Below are positions 33,562-40,850 of a DNA stretch of 44,458 nucleotides, piece after piece. Each line of letters starts with the position of its first letter. The first letter of the stretch is position 1. This DNA comes from Microbacterium sp. 70-16 (GTDB lineage: Bacteria > Actinomycetota > Actinomycetes > Actinomycetales > Microbacteriaceae). Made by a program: the position numbers and the translations under genes. Under the pieces are notes generated by a model, which searched no databases, had not been told where the DNA came from, and saw nothing but the letters and a program-made list of their open reading frames with translations. The stretch spans positions 1-44,458 of the forward strand of contig NZ_MKTQ01000009.1 of assembly GCF_001898315.1 (NCBI RefSeq), written 5' to 3'.

Positions 33562-34533
33562 CTATCGAGAACGCTGATGGTCGCCATGCGCGGGACGTAT
33601 CGCCCCGGCTGGCCGCACTCCGAGTGCGCTGAGGTCACGCAGATAGTCGAGCTGGGCGCGCATCCACCGGTGTTCGCGATCCGCGTTGTGCGTCGGATGC
33701 CACCAGAAGGCGAGCACGATGGGGTCCATTGCAAACGGCGGTTCCAGCACCCGTAAGCCTGTACGCGCGTGGCCGGCATCCAGCAGTCGCTCCTGGATGA
33801 GCCCCACACGATCCGTTCCACGAATGCACAGCGGCATGTCAGAGAACCGGTCGACGACGACGGCGATCTTCATCGCGATCGACGCCCACTCGTTGCGCTG
33901 CATCTGCACCGGCGAGACGCGGCTCGACTCGAACGGTGTCACCCAAGGCAGCGCACTCAGTTGGGGAATGGTCGGCCGCTCGCTCAGTCGCGTGTTCCCC
34001 TCGTCGGCGATGACGACCCACCGGTCCGTGTACACATCGAGGTGCGGCATCTCTTCGGGGAAGTACCCGTGCGGAGCGATCGCGCCGTCGATGTCGCGGG
34101 TGCGCACCTCGTACGGCATGAGCTCGTTGGGCGGGAGATTGCGGAACGCGACTCGCACGTGCGGGGCGCGGCGCGCGACCTCGGCGCTCCACCGCGCACC
34201 CAGCGCACCGAGGCCGTAGTCGGACGAAGCGATCGCAAACCGGCGGGTCGAGGTCGACGGGTCGAACTCCAGGTGCGCCGAGAACAGGTGCTCCGCCGAA
34301 TCGACGACCTCTGCCACCATCGGGCGCAGCCGCACGGCGAGCGCCGTCAGCTCCATCTCGTTGCCCACACGGATGAGCAGCTCGTCATCGAAGTGGGCGC
34401 GCAGTCGAGCCAGTGATCGCGAGACTGTCGGCTGCGCGAGGTTCAGCCGTTCCGCGGCGCGAGTGACGTTCGCCTCTCGCAGCAGTGCGTCGAGCGCGAC
34501 CATCAGGTTGAGGTCCAGCCCGCCGATGTTCAC
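33562..34533 (-). CDS. LysR-family transcriptional regulator (with a TTA codon)
   Basis: 323 residues from GTG 34531-34533, with GGAG just upstream. The winged helix reads LNLMVALDALLREANVTRAA, then ERLNLAQPTVSRSLARLRAH. The C-terminal effector domain looks like the NodD/LinR group that senses aromatic or flavonoid-like compounds (FAIASSDYGLGALG). The frame is open to 34674 but the family start is at VNIGGLDLNL. Leu260 is encoded by TTA (33754-33756), the only in-frame TTA I found in the window. It lies between the monooxygenase operon and the divergent ABC operon and probably controls both. Confidence 0.92.
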   Translation of the reverse strand: MNIGGLDLNLMVALDALLREANVTRAAERLNLAQPTVSRSLARLRAHFDDELLIRVGNEMELTALAVRLRPMVAEVVDSAEHLFSAHLEFDPSTSTRRFAIASSDYGLGALGARWSAEVARRAPHVRVAFRNLPPNELMPYEVRTRDIDGAIAPHGYFPEEMPHLDVYTDRWVVIADEGNTRLSERPTIPQLSALPWVTPFESSRVSPVQMQRNEWASIAMKIAVVVDRFSDMPLCIRGTDRVGLIQERLLDAGHARTGLRVLEPPFAMDPIVLAFWWHPTHNADREHRWMRAQLDYLRDLSALGVRPAGAIRPAHGDHQRSR

Positions 34534-34560
34534 GGCTCCATTCTCCCGTGCGGCCTGCCG

Positions 34561-34599
34561 AATCGGGAGCATGGCGGCATGCACCCGGCGGATACCGCC
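34561..34599. promoter_or_regulatory. Candidate LysR operator upstream of lysR
   Basis: ATCGGGAGC and ATGGCGG match the motif before the monooxygenase. They are followed by a GGCGG-ATA-CCGCC dyad at 34587-34599. The site lies in the divergent gap between lysR and the ABC transporter operon, where an autoregulating LysR protein usually binds. Confidence 0.5.
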
Positions 34600-34618
34600 T
34601 ATTGCCCGCGCGCATTCC

Positions 34619-34667
34619 GTGGCATCCGATGTTGCACCGTCGGGTACCAATGACCAACGGATGCCAC
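34619..34667. repeat. 10-bp perfect inverted repeat in the lysR/ABC intergenic region
   Basis: GTGGCATCCG (34619-34628) and CGGATGCCAC (34658-34667) are exact complements 29 nt apart. Each arm contains the window-wide GGATGCC heptamer. It may be an operator or a cruciform upstream of the ABC operon. Confidence 0.6.
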
Positions 34668-34737
34668 ACCGCACCGACGCGGCGGACCGCCCGAGGCCCG
34701 CGCATCCGCCGACAACGAGGTCAGAGAGGACCTACTG

Positions 34738-36039
34738 ATGACACAGCATGTCACTCCCCGCAGAGGCCGACTGCTCGGTTTCACCGCGGCCGGCGCGGCC
34801 ATTGCGCTCCTCGCCGGATGTAGCGCCGGCAACGACACCCCTGAGGCAGATGTCACGCCCGCGTCGAGCTTCACGATGGTCGCCCCGACCTCGGGTTCGG
34901 GCGAAACGCCTGCCGAACTCATCGCGGCCGACTACGAGGCGGCGACCGGCGTGCACATCGACGTCACAGCCATCCCCGCCGACTCCTATGACAGCACCGT
35001 CAAGACGCAGCTGCAGGGTGGCTCCGGCGCCGACCTCATCATGGTCACCGGCGGCAAGCTCTTCCCCACCTCGGTCGGTCCGCTCGTCGACGCGGGTCTG
35101 TTGAGGCCGCTCGAGGGCGATGCCTCCGCGGCACTCATGACGCCTCAGACCGAGGCACTGTTCACGGGTGACGACGGCACCGTCTACGCCCAGCCGACGG
35201 GCACGGTGGTCTACGGCCTCGTCACGAACGACGCGACCGTCGCGGCATCCACCGGCTCGTTCCCGGAGACGTTCGACGACCTGCTCGCCGGGTGCACGGC
35301 CACGGCGCAGAACCCGGCGTTCCTCGGGCTCGCGGGCACGACGTCGTCGAGCACGTCGATCGTCGTCGCGGAGCTCGCCGCGAACCTCGTCTACGCCGTC
35401 GACCCGGAATGGAACCAGAAGCGCGCCGACGGTGAGGTCACCTTCTCCGACAGCGACCAGTGGCACGCCGTCTTCGACACGCTGACCGAAATGGTCGACG
35501 CGAACTGCTTCCAGCCTGGAGCCGAAGGCGCCGGGTTCCCCGACCTCGTCGGCGGGCTCATGCAGGGCGGGATCCAGACGGTGGCGCTCCCCTCGCTCCT
35601 CCTCGCAGAGCTCTCGCGTCAAGCCGGTGCTGAGCTGCCGCTCAGCGTGCAGACGCTGCCCGCCGATTCAGATGGCAAGGCGCTGCTGATCGCGCAGCCC
35701 GGATCGGGCCTCGGCATCAACGCCGATGCGGACCCGTCCGCCCAGGCGGCCGCGCAGGACTTCCTCGACTGGCTCGCCGAGCCGGAGAACTCCGCCACCT
35801 TCGCCGGTTACGAGGGCTCGATTCCTGCGGCCGACCTCGGCGACGCATCGAAGATCCCCGCGGCATTCGCTGCGGTGGCGGATCAACTGGCGGCGGGTGA
35901 CTACACCTACCTGCCGTCGAGCGACTGGACCAACCCGGAGGTCTCGGCCGCGATGGGCGACGGACTCACCGCGATCCTGACCGGGCAAGGCGACACGGCC
36001 TCTGCACTGGCCGCGATGGACGCCGCCTGGGGCGCGTGA
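34738..36039 (+). CDS. Carbohydrate-type ABC transporter substrate-binding lipoprotein
   Basis: 433 residues. A lipoprotein signal peptide with RRGRLLGFTAAGAAIALLAGC (lipobox LLAGC, Cys28) anchors the protein outside the membrane. The mature part resembles family 1 solute-binding proteins: DYEAATGVHIDVTAIPADSY, then QGGSGADLIMVTGG and LDWLAEPENSATFAGYEGSI near the end. The ligand is not evident; most relatives bind sugars or glycosides. It is first in the operon with two permeases. A hairpin just after the gene fits higher expression of the binding protein than of the permeases. Confidence 0.9.
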   Translation: MTQHVTPRRGRLLGFTAAGAAIALLAGCSAGNDTPEADVTPASSFTMVAPTSGSGETPAELIAADYEAATGVHIDVTAIPADSYDSTVKTQLQGGSGADLIMVTGGKLFPTSVGPLVDAGLLRPLEGDASAALMTPQTEALFTGDDGTVYAQPTGTVVYGLVTNDATVAASTGSFPETFDDLLAGCTATAQNPAFLGLAGTTSSSTSIVVAELAANLVYAVDPEWNQKRADGEVTFSDSDQWHAVFDTLTEMVDANCFQPGAEGAGFPDLVGGLMQGGIQTVALPSLLLAELSRQAGAELPLSVQTLPADSDGKALLIAQPGSGLGINADADPSAQAAAQDFLDWLAEPENSATFAGYEGSIPAADLGDASKIPAAFAAVADQLAAGDYTYLPSSDWTNPEVSAAMGDGLTAILTGQGDTASALAAMDAAWGA

Positions 36040-36056
36040 CACCAGCGACGCCCCGC

Positions 36057-36093
36057 GGGGTGCGGGAACGGCTCCTGCCCGTGCCCGTACCCC
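36057..36093 (+). promoter_or_regulatory. Intercistronic stem-loop between binding protein and permease genes
   Basis: GGGGTGCGGG pairs with CCCGTACCCC (one G-U pair) across a 17-nt loop. It begins 18 nt after the stop codon and lies before the permease ribosome site. Such stem-loops often stabilise the binding-protein mRNA or partly terminate. Confidence 0.55.
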
Positions 36094-36121
36094 GCCCCGA
36101 ACATCGAAGAAGGAAACCGCA

Positions 36122-37072
36122 GTGAGCACAGCGACCGAGCGCATCCTGACCTCAGGGCGCGGCGACAGGCGCGTACGGCGTGATCACACAGCCCCCGAAC
36201 CGCGGCGCCTCATCCGCTTCGGCTCCTGGTGGTGGGCGTTGCCGGCCATCACTCTGATGGTCGGAGCGATCTACCTCGCAACGGCGACGGGTGCCTTCTA
36301 CGCGTTCACGAACTGGAAGGGCCTGGGCGACTTCGACTTCGCCGGCCTCGACAACTTCGCCCGCATCTTCACGGATCCAAAGATGGTGACCGCCCTCGTG
36401 AACACGCTCGTCCTGGCGGCGGGTTTCGTCATCGGGACGAACGTCATCGGGATGATGTTCGCGCTCGCTCTGCATCGCACGCTGCGCACGCGCCACGCAT
36501 TGCGCGCGCTGATGTTCTTGCCGGTCATCCTGAGTCCGCTCGCGGTGTCGTACCTGTGGCGATTCATCTTCGAGTACAACGGACCGCTGAATGCCGCGCT
36601 CGAGTCTCTCGGACTTGAGACATGGCAACGCACGTGGCTGGCAGATCCCACCTGGTCGCTGTGGGTCGCCTTGTTCGTGATGGTCTGGCAGGCCAGCGGC
36701 ATCGCCATGGTCATCTACATCGCCGGCCTGACCGGTGTTCCCGAAGAGATCGAGGAGGCCGCCGCCCTCGACGGCGCCGGCGCCTGGACGCGCTTCTGGC
36801 GCATCACGATGCCCTCCATCAGACCTGCCGTCGTCATCGCGCTCACGCTGACCACGATCCAGGGGCTGCGGACCTTCGACCAGATCATCGCGCTCACCGG
36901 CGGCGGCCCCGTCGGCGCGACCGAGACGATGGCGACCCAGGTGTGGAAGCAGGCGTTCGTCAACAACAACTTCGGCTACGGCGCGGCGATCGCCCTCGTC
37001 CTGACGCTGATCATCCTCGTCTTCGCCGTCATCCAGCAGGCGGCAGGACGCCCGCGCCCCGAGGAGGGCTGA
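36122..37072 (+). CDS. ABC sugar transporter permease (MalF/UgpA type)
   Basis: 316 residues from GTG 36122, with AGGAAA about 6 nt upstream. About six membrane helices start near residue 36 (WWALPAITLMVGAIYLA). The EAA loop that contacts the ATPase reads EEIEEAAALDGAGAWTRFWR, followed by ITMPSIRPAVVIA. It forms a channel with the next permease. The stop and the next ATG overlap as TGATG. Confidence 0.93.
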   Translation: MSTATERILTSGRGDRRVRRDHTAPEPRRLIRFGSWWWALPAITLMVGAIYLATATGAFYAFTNWKGLGDFDFAGLDNFARIFTDPKMVTALVNTLVLAAGFVIGTNVIGMMFALALHRTLRTRHALRALMFLPVILSPLAVSYLWRFIFEYNGPLNAALESLGLETWQRTWLADPTWSLWVALFVMVWQASGIAMVIYIAGLTGVPEEIEEAAALDGAGAWTRFWRITMPSIRPAVVIALTLTTIQGLRTFDQIIALTGGGPVGATETMATQVWKQAFVNNNFGYGAAIALVLTLIILVFAVIQQAAGRPRPEEG

Positions 37073-37902
37073 TGTTCCGCTACACCAAGGGCATCGCCGT
37101 GCGAGAAGTGATCCTGTGGATCATCACCGCGTGCGCGCTGTTCCCGTTCTGGATCCTCATCGTCACCGCGCTCAAGCCGACAGATCAGCTGTACACGACA
37201 AGCGCAGCCGTGCCGACGGCGATCGACTTCTCGTCGTTCGTCTCAGTTCTCACCGACGAGCGCAACAACGTCGCACGGGCTCTCGTCAACAGCATCCTGA
37301 TCACGGTCATCGCCCTCGCGGGGCTGCTCGTCTTCGGCTCGCTGTGCGCGTACGTCATCGCTCGAAGCACCCGCGCCTGGACGAAGGTCACGTTCTATCT
37401 CGTCCTCATCGCGATCCTGCTGCCCACGCAGCTCGGAACCCTCCCGCTGTACATCGGCGCGAAGTCACTCGGGCTCACCGGAACGATCTGGGGCGTCGCA
37501 CTCGTGTGGATCGGGATGCTGATGCCGTTTGCGGTGTTCCTGTACGCCGGGTTCTTCCGCTCACTCAGCACGGAGTACGAGGAAGCAGCCGCGATCGACG
37601 GCGCCACACCCGCGCAGACGTTCTTCCGGGTCGTTCTGCCGATCATGGGGCCCGCGACCGGCACCGTCGCGATCCTCACCGGCCTCATCGTGTGGAACGA
37701 CTTCTTCACGTCGCTGCTGTTCCTCAGTGGCAGCGACGCACAGACCATCCCCGTCACGATGTACTACTTCGTCGGGGGCTCGGTCACTGAGTGGAACAAG
37801 ATCTTCGCGATCGTGATCATCTCGATGGTCCCGATCCTCGTCTTCTACGTGTTCGCGCAGAAGCAGTTCATGCAGGGGTATTCGGGAGGAGTGAAGGGCT
37901 GA
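37072..37902 (+). CDS. ABC sugar transporter permease (MalG/UgpE type)
   Basis: 276 residues. Six helices; the first is REVILWIITACALFPFWILI. The EAA loop is EYEEAAAIDGATPAQTFFRV, then VLPIMGPATGTVAI. The C-terminus QKQFMQGYSGGVKG is the characteristic ending of this permease type. No ATP-binding gene follows in the operon, so the transporter probably borrows a shared MsiK/MsmX-type ATPase encoded elsewhere, as many actinobacterial sugar importers do. It overlaps both neighbours by TGATG. Confidence 0.93.
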   Translation: MFRYTKGIAVREVILWIITACALFPFWILIVTALKPTDQLYTTSAAVPTAIDFSSFVSVLTDERNNVARALVNSILITVIALAGLLVFGSLCAYVIARSTRAWTKVTFYLVLIAILLPTQLGTLPLYIGAKSLGLTGTIWGVALVWIGMLMPFAVFLYAGFFRSLSTEYEEAAAIDGATPAQTFFRVVLPIMGPATGTVAILTGLIVWNDFFTSLLFLSGSDAQTIPVTMYYFVGGSVTEWNKIFAIVIISMVPILVFYVFAQKQFMQGYSGGVKG

Positions 37903-38240
37903 TGGCAAGGAAGCTGCTGATCGTGCTGTCGGAGGACGCCGCGGGGCACGAAGAGGCGTATGCCGCTTGGAATGCAGAGCACGTCGAGGTGATGGCACTT
38001 CTGCCCGGCATCCGCTCGGCTCAGGCCTTCCACATCGACGCGGCCTTCGAAGAGGTGATCGGCGAGCGTCCCGAGACGCCACGATATCGGCACCTGAACG
38101 TCTTCGAGGTCGACGAGGACTTCCCCGGCCCACGACCCGGGACACCCGTGCCTGACCAGCCGGGCGGCACCGGGCCGAATCGACCCGCCCCATTCCTGTT
38201 CGTCGCCGTGACGGACGAGCACCGAAAGGACCTCGCGTGA
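37902..38240 (+). CDS. Small dimeric alpha/beta-barrel (EthD-like) protein
   Basis: 112 residues. The start MARKLLIVLSEDAAGHEEAY, the AWNAEHVEVMALLPGIRSAQ stretch and strands such as RHLNVFEVDED resemble EthD/ABM-type ferredoxin-like barrels, in which a dimer encloses a small ligand. A Pro/Gly-rich loop (PGPRPGTPVPDQPGGTG) is inserted before the last strand. It is translationally coupled to the permease before it (TGATG) and the YCII gene after it (GTGA), so it belongs to the uptake operon and may process the imported compound. Confidence 0.65.
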   Translation: MARKLLIVLSEDAAGHEEAYAAWNAEHVEVMALLPGIRSAQAFHIDAAFEEVIGERPETPRYRHLNVFEVDEDFPGPRPGTPVPDQPGGTGPNRPAPFLFVAVTDEHRKDLA

Positions 38241-38548
38241 CAACGTATCTCGTGCTCTATCGGCGGCCCGCCGCCGCGCCCGACCCGATGGCAGACCCGG
38301 ACCCCCAGGCGATGGCCGAGGGCAAAGCCGCCTGGGGCGCGTGGCTTCGCGGCGCCGGCGATGCCGTCGTCGACTTCGGCTCGCCCACGTTCCCCGTCGA
38401 GCCTGCCGAAGGGCCCGACCGGATCAGTGGGTTCACGATCCTGCAGGCCGGATCACGAGCAGAGCTGGAGTGGCTGTTGTCGACCCACCCTCACCGCACC
38501 GAAGGCAGCTTTGAGGTGCACGCGTTCGCTCGACCGCCAGGGGCGTGA
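38237..38548 (+). CDS. YCII-related domain protein
   Basis: 103 residues from a GTG overlapping the previous stop. YCII features are TTYLVLYRRP as first strand, a central helix (AEGKAAWGAWLRGAGDAVVD) and LEWLLSTHPHRTEGSFEVHA with the conserved His/Glu region. YCII folds are small dimeric barrels; some are lyase- or dehydrochlorinase-like, and most are uncharacterised. Last gene of the ABC operon. Two different small barrel proteins in a row suggests enzymes acting on the imported substrate. Confidence 0.72.
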   Translation: MTTYLVLYRRPAAAPDPMADPDPQAMAEGKAAWGAWLRGAGDAVVDFGSPTFPVEPAEGPDRISGFTILQAGSRAELEWLLSTHPHRTEGSFEVHAFARPPGA

Positions 38549-38590
38549 TCTGAAGCACCGGGATTGGCATCGCGGGGCGATAACGTGAGT

Positions 38591-38610
38591 GTGGCTGGCG
38601 ACACAGCCAC
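38591..38610 (+). promoter_or_regulatory. Hairpin upstream of the MFS gene
   Basis: A perfect 7-bp stem (GTGGCTG/CAGCCAC) with a 6-nt loop lies 24 nt before the MFS start. A TAACGT box at 38581-38586 would put the hairpin at the 5' end of the MFS mRNA. It could also end the ABC operon. Confidence 0.5.
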
Positions 38611-38633
38611 CGTTCCCCCAGAAAGACCCCCCG

Positions 38634-39830
38634 ATGTACGCGCTCCTCCTGGCGATCATCTATATCGCCTTCATCAGCCTGGGCCTGCCCGATTCGCTCA
38701 TCGGCGCCGGCTGGCCCGTGATGCAACGCGATCTCGACGTGCCGATCGCGTTCATGGGCTTCGTGACGGTCATCATCGCCGGCGGCACGATCGTGTCGAG
38801 CCTGGCATCCGAACGTCTCACACGACGCTGGGGCGCGGGTCTCGTCACGGCGGTCAGCGTCGGGATGACCGCCGCCGCGATGCTCGGCTTCGCGTCGTCC
38901 GGCTCGTTCTGGATGCTGTGCCTCTGGGCGATCCCCTACGGGCTCGGCGCCGGCGCGGTGGATGCCGCCCTCAACAACTACGTCGCGCTGCACTTCGCCG
39001 CGCGCCACATGAACTGGCTGCACGCCTGTTGGGGCCTCGGCGCATCGATCAGCCCCTTCATCATGAGCTCAACGCTGAGCGCCGGGATGCCCTGGAACAG
39101 CGCGTACCTCATCGTCGGGATCATCCAAGCCGTCCTGACCTTCGCCCTGTTCGCGAGCCTGCCGCTGTGGGGCCGCAATCGCACGACCGTGCCGCTCGCG
39201 AGTGGGGACAGCAGCCAGGCGGATGCCCCGGAGCCCGCGCCCGCGCACAAGACGCCGCACGTGCCCCTCATGACCGCGCTGCGCATCCCCGGAGTCCCCT
39301 ACGTGCTGACGGCCTTCTTCGCGTATTGCGCGTTCGAGGCGACGGCGATTTTGTGGGCATCCACGTACTTCGTAACCGACCGCGGCGTCGAGCCCTCGCT
39401 GGCCGCCGCGTTCGCCGCGATGTACGTGCTCGGGATCACCGTCGGGCGCTTCCTCGCGGGATTCGTCGCCGATCGGGTCGGCGACAGAATGCTCATCCGC
39501 GGCGGCTTCATCATGGCGGGCGTCGGTGTCGTGATGATCGCGCTACCCTTCGGCGGCAGCGCGTTTGCACTCGTCGGCCTCGTGATCGCGGGCCTGGGCT
39601 CAGCGCCGATCTACCCGGCCATCATCCACTCGACCCCGACGAACTTCGGCCGCGAGAACTCGCAGGCGATCATCGGCATCCAGATGGCCTCTGCCTACGT
39701 CGGATCAACCCTCGCGCCGCCCACCTTCGGCTTCCTGGCCGAAGTGACAGGCACCTGGATCTTCCCGCTGTTCCTCGGCGTCCTCGTCGTTCTCGGCCTC
39801 GTCATGTCGGAGCGTCTCGCACGGCGGTGA
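38634..39830 (+). CDS. MFS transporter (FucP-like/sugar or metabolite permease)
   Basis: 398 residues with twelve predicted helices, starting ALLLAIIYIAFISLGLPDSL, the common opening of FucP-like MFS proteins. The region NNYVALHFAARHMNWLHACW and the central FRLR-like RFLAGFVADRVGDRM loop (Motif A-like) are typical. A charged loop of about 35 residues splits the two halves. Substrate unknown. The frame extends to a GTG at 38589, but that start lies in the hairpin, so ATG 38634 is preferred. It may export or import a compound related to the ABC operon. Confidence 0.88.
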   Translation: MYALLLAIIYIAFISLGLPDSLIGAGWPVMQRDLDVPIAFMGFVTVIIAGGTIVSSLASERLTRRWGAGLVTAVSVGMTAAAMLGFASSGSFWMLCLWAIPYGLGAGAVDAALNNYVALHFAARHMNWLHACWGLGASISPFIMSSTLSAGMPWNSAYLIVGIIQAVLTFALFASLPLWGRNRTTVPLASGDSSQADAPEPAPAHKTPHVPLMTALRIPGVPYVLTAFFAYCAFEATAILWASTYFVTDRGVEPSLAAAFAAMYVLGITVGRFLAGFVADRVGDRMLIRGGFIMAGVGVVMIALPFGGSAFALVGLVIAGLGSAPIYPAIIHSTPTNFGRENSQAIIGIQMASAYVGSTLAPPTFGFLAEVTGTWIFPLFLGVLVVLGLVMSERLARR

Positions 39831-39836
39831 CCGCGG

Positions 39837-40181
39837 TCAGAAGTCGAGGAAGTCAGCGAGCCACCTGCGCGCGGCGTGGAGACAATCGGCCGACACCTGG
39901 CCCGCAATACCCGTGACTCGGCTGCGCGACAGCGTGCGCGGCTGCTCGGTCATGATCCACGACGGTTGATCGAGCCCGCTCGGCCCCTCAACGGCGACGT
40001 GGTTCGGCCAACCCCGGTCGGTGGTGGTGATGGGCAACGCGATCACCAGTGTCGTCACCGCATCGAGATACCCCTCGGAAGCGACGACCAGCACGGGGCG
40101 GTGCCCACCCTGTTCTCGCCCTCGCACCGGTTCAAGCAATGCCCAAGCGATCACACCGGGCGCGAGTTCAATCGCCGTCAC
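39837..40181 (-). CDS. MazF/PemK-like type II toxin
   Basis: 114 residues from a GTG that overlaps the antitoxin stop by 4 bp. The fold start GVIAWALLEPVRGREQGGHR, followed by PVLVVASEGYLDAV and TTLVIALPITTTDRGWPNHV, is that of MazF/PemK, which cut mRNA or tRNA at short sequence motifs. The usual Arg near the start (GREQGGHRP) is kept. It ends 6 nt from the convergent MFS gene. Confidence 0.88.
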   Translation of the reverse strand: MTAIELAPGVIAWALLEPVRGREQGGHRPVLVVASEGYLDAVTTLVIALPITTTDRGWPNHVAVEGPSGLDQPSWIMTEQPRTLSRSRVTGIAGQVSADCLHAARRWLADFLDF

Positions 40182-40411
40182 GACGCGTCAGACAGCTCAG
40201 ACCGCTCCCACTCAGCGGTCTCCGCAGCATATGACGCCATGGTCGCTTCATCGGTCCGGCCGATGGCGAGCTTCAATTGCTCGAGGCGACGCCGGCGATC
40301 CTCGCCGTCGGCCAGGTGCTCGAGATGCACGCCAAGCGTTACTCCATCGCGTGCAGCCTGACGCTTCAACCGATCACGCAGCTCGGAGCTCACCTTGATC
40401 GTCGTTGTCAT
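40178..40411 (-). CDS. Ribbon-helix-helix antitoxin
   Basis: 77 residues. The N-terminal TTTIKVSSELRDRLKRQAAR is a ribbon-helix-helix DNA-binding start, followed by a charged C-terminal helix (RLEQLKLAIG to WERSELSDAS) that would wrap the toxin. It precedes and is coupled to the MazF-like gene, the normal order. A perfect TATACT box lies 6 nt before its ATG, and a 13-bp palindrome covers both box and start, fitting autorepression. Confidence 0.88.
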   Translation of the reverse strand: MTTTIKVSSELRDRLKRQAARDGVTLGVHLEHLADGEDRRRRLEQLKLAIGRTDEATMASYAAETAEWERSELSDAS

Positions 40412-40422
40412 ACTCTGAGTAT
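40410..40422 (-). promoter_or_regulatory. Autoregulatory operator and leaderless promoter of the toxin-antitoxin operon
   Basis: ATACTCTGAGTAT is a perfect 13-bp palindrome. It includes the antitoxin ATG at one end and five of the six bases of the -10 box TATACT (40418-40423, minus strand) at the other. The spacer between box and ATG is 6 nt. Confidence 0.7.
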
Positions 40423-40433
40423 ACCGCCGACGG

Positions 40434-40847
40434 CTACTCGACTGCCCGGAGGATCACCAGGTGCTCCACCCACTGACGCAGGAAGCGCGGCTCATCCATG
40501 CGCCTGCGGCGCATCCAGGACGTGACCTCGTCGTTGGACTTGCTCGCGTTGCACGACCGGCATGCGGGCACGACGTTCTCGAGCGTGTAGCGACCGCCGC
40601 GCGATATCGGCAGGACGCAGTCCTTCTGCAGCGCGACGCCGTCGGCGCCGCAGTACGCGCAACGCGCCCACACGTCGAGGATGCGGAACCACTGGGCATC
40701 CGTCAGATCACTGCCGGATGCAGCGACGCGCCGCGCTCGCCTGCGCGACGCCCGCGCGCGACGAGTCTGGGCCACCATGTGGGAGACGCTACCGGCGCGT
40801 GTGCGGGCGGGCGGCGCGGCGCGCGGCCGTCGACCGTACGCCGCCAT
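40434..40847 (-). CDS. HNH endonuclease-like protein (His replaced by Cys)
   Basis: 137 residues. A basic N-terminus (RRARASRRRARR) is followed by ARCAYCGADG and PACRSCNASKSNDEV, the two CxxC zinc pairs of the HNH fold. Between them is ALQKDCVLPISRGGRYTLEN, where Cys stands in place of the usual catalytic His of the DH dyad. It may therefore be inactive or use another residue. The start is uncertain: ATG 40847 lies 3 nt after the AlkD-like stop and in the same frame, and ATG 40778 is the alternative. Confidence 0.75.
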   Translation of the reverse strand: MAAYGRRPRAAPPARTRAGSVSHMVAQTRRARASRRRARRVAASGSDLTDAQWFRILDVWARCAYCGADGVALQKDCVLPISRGGRYTLENVVPACRSCNASKSNDEVTSWMRRRRMDEPRFLRQWVEHLVILRAVE

Positions 40848-40850
40848 CCG

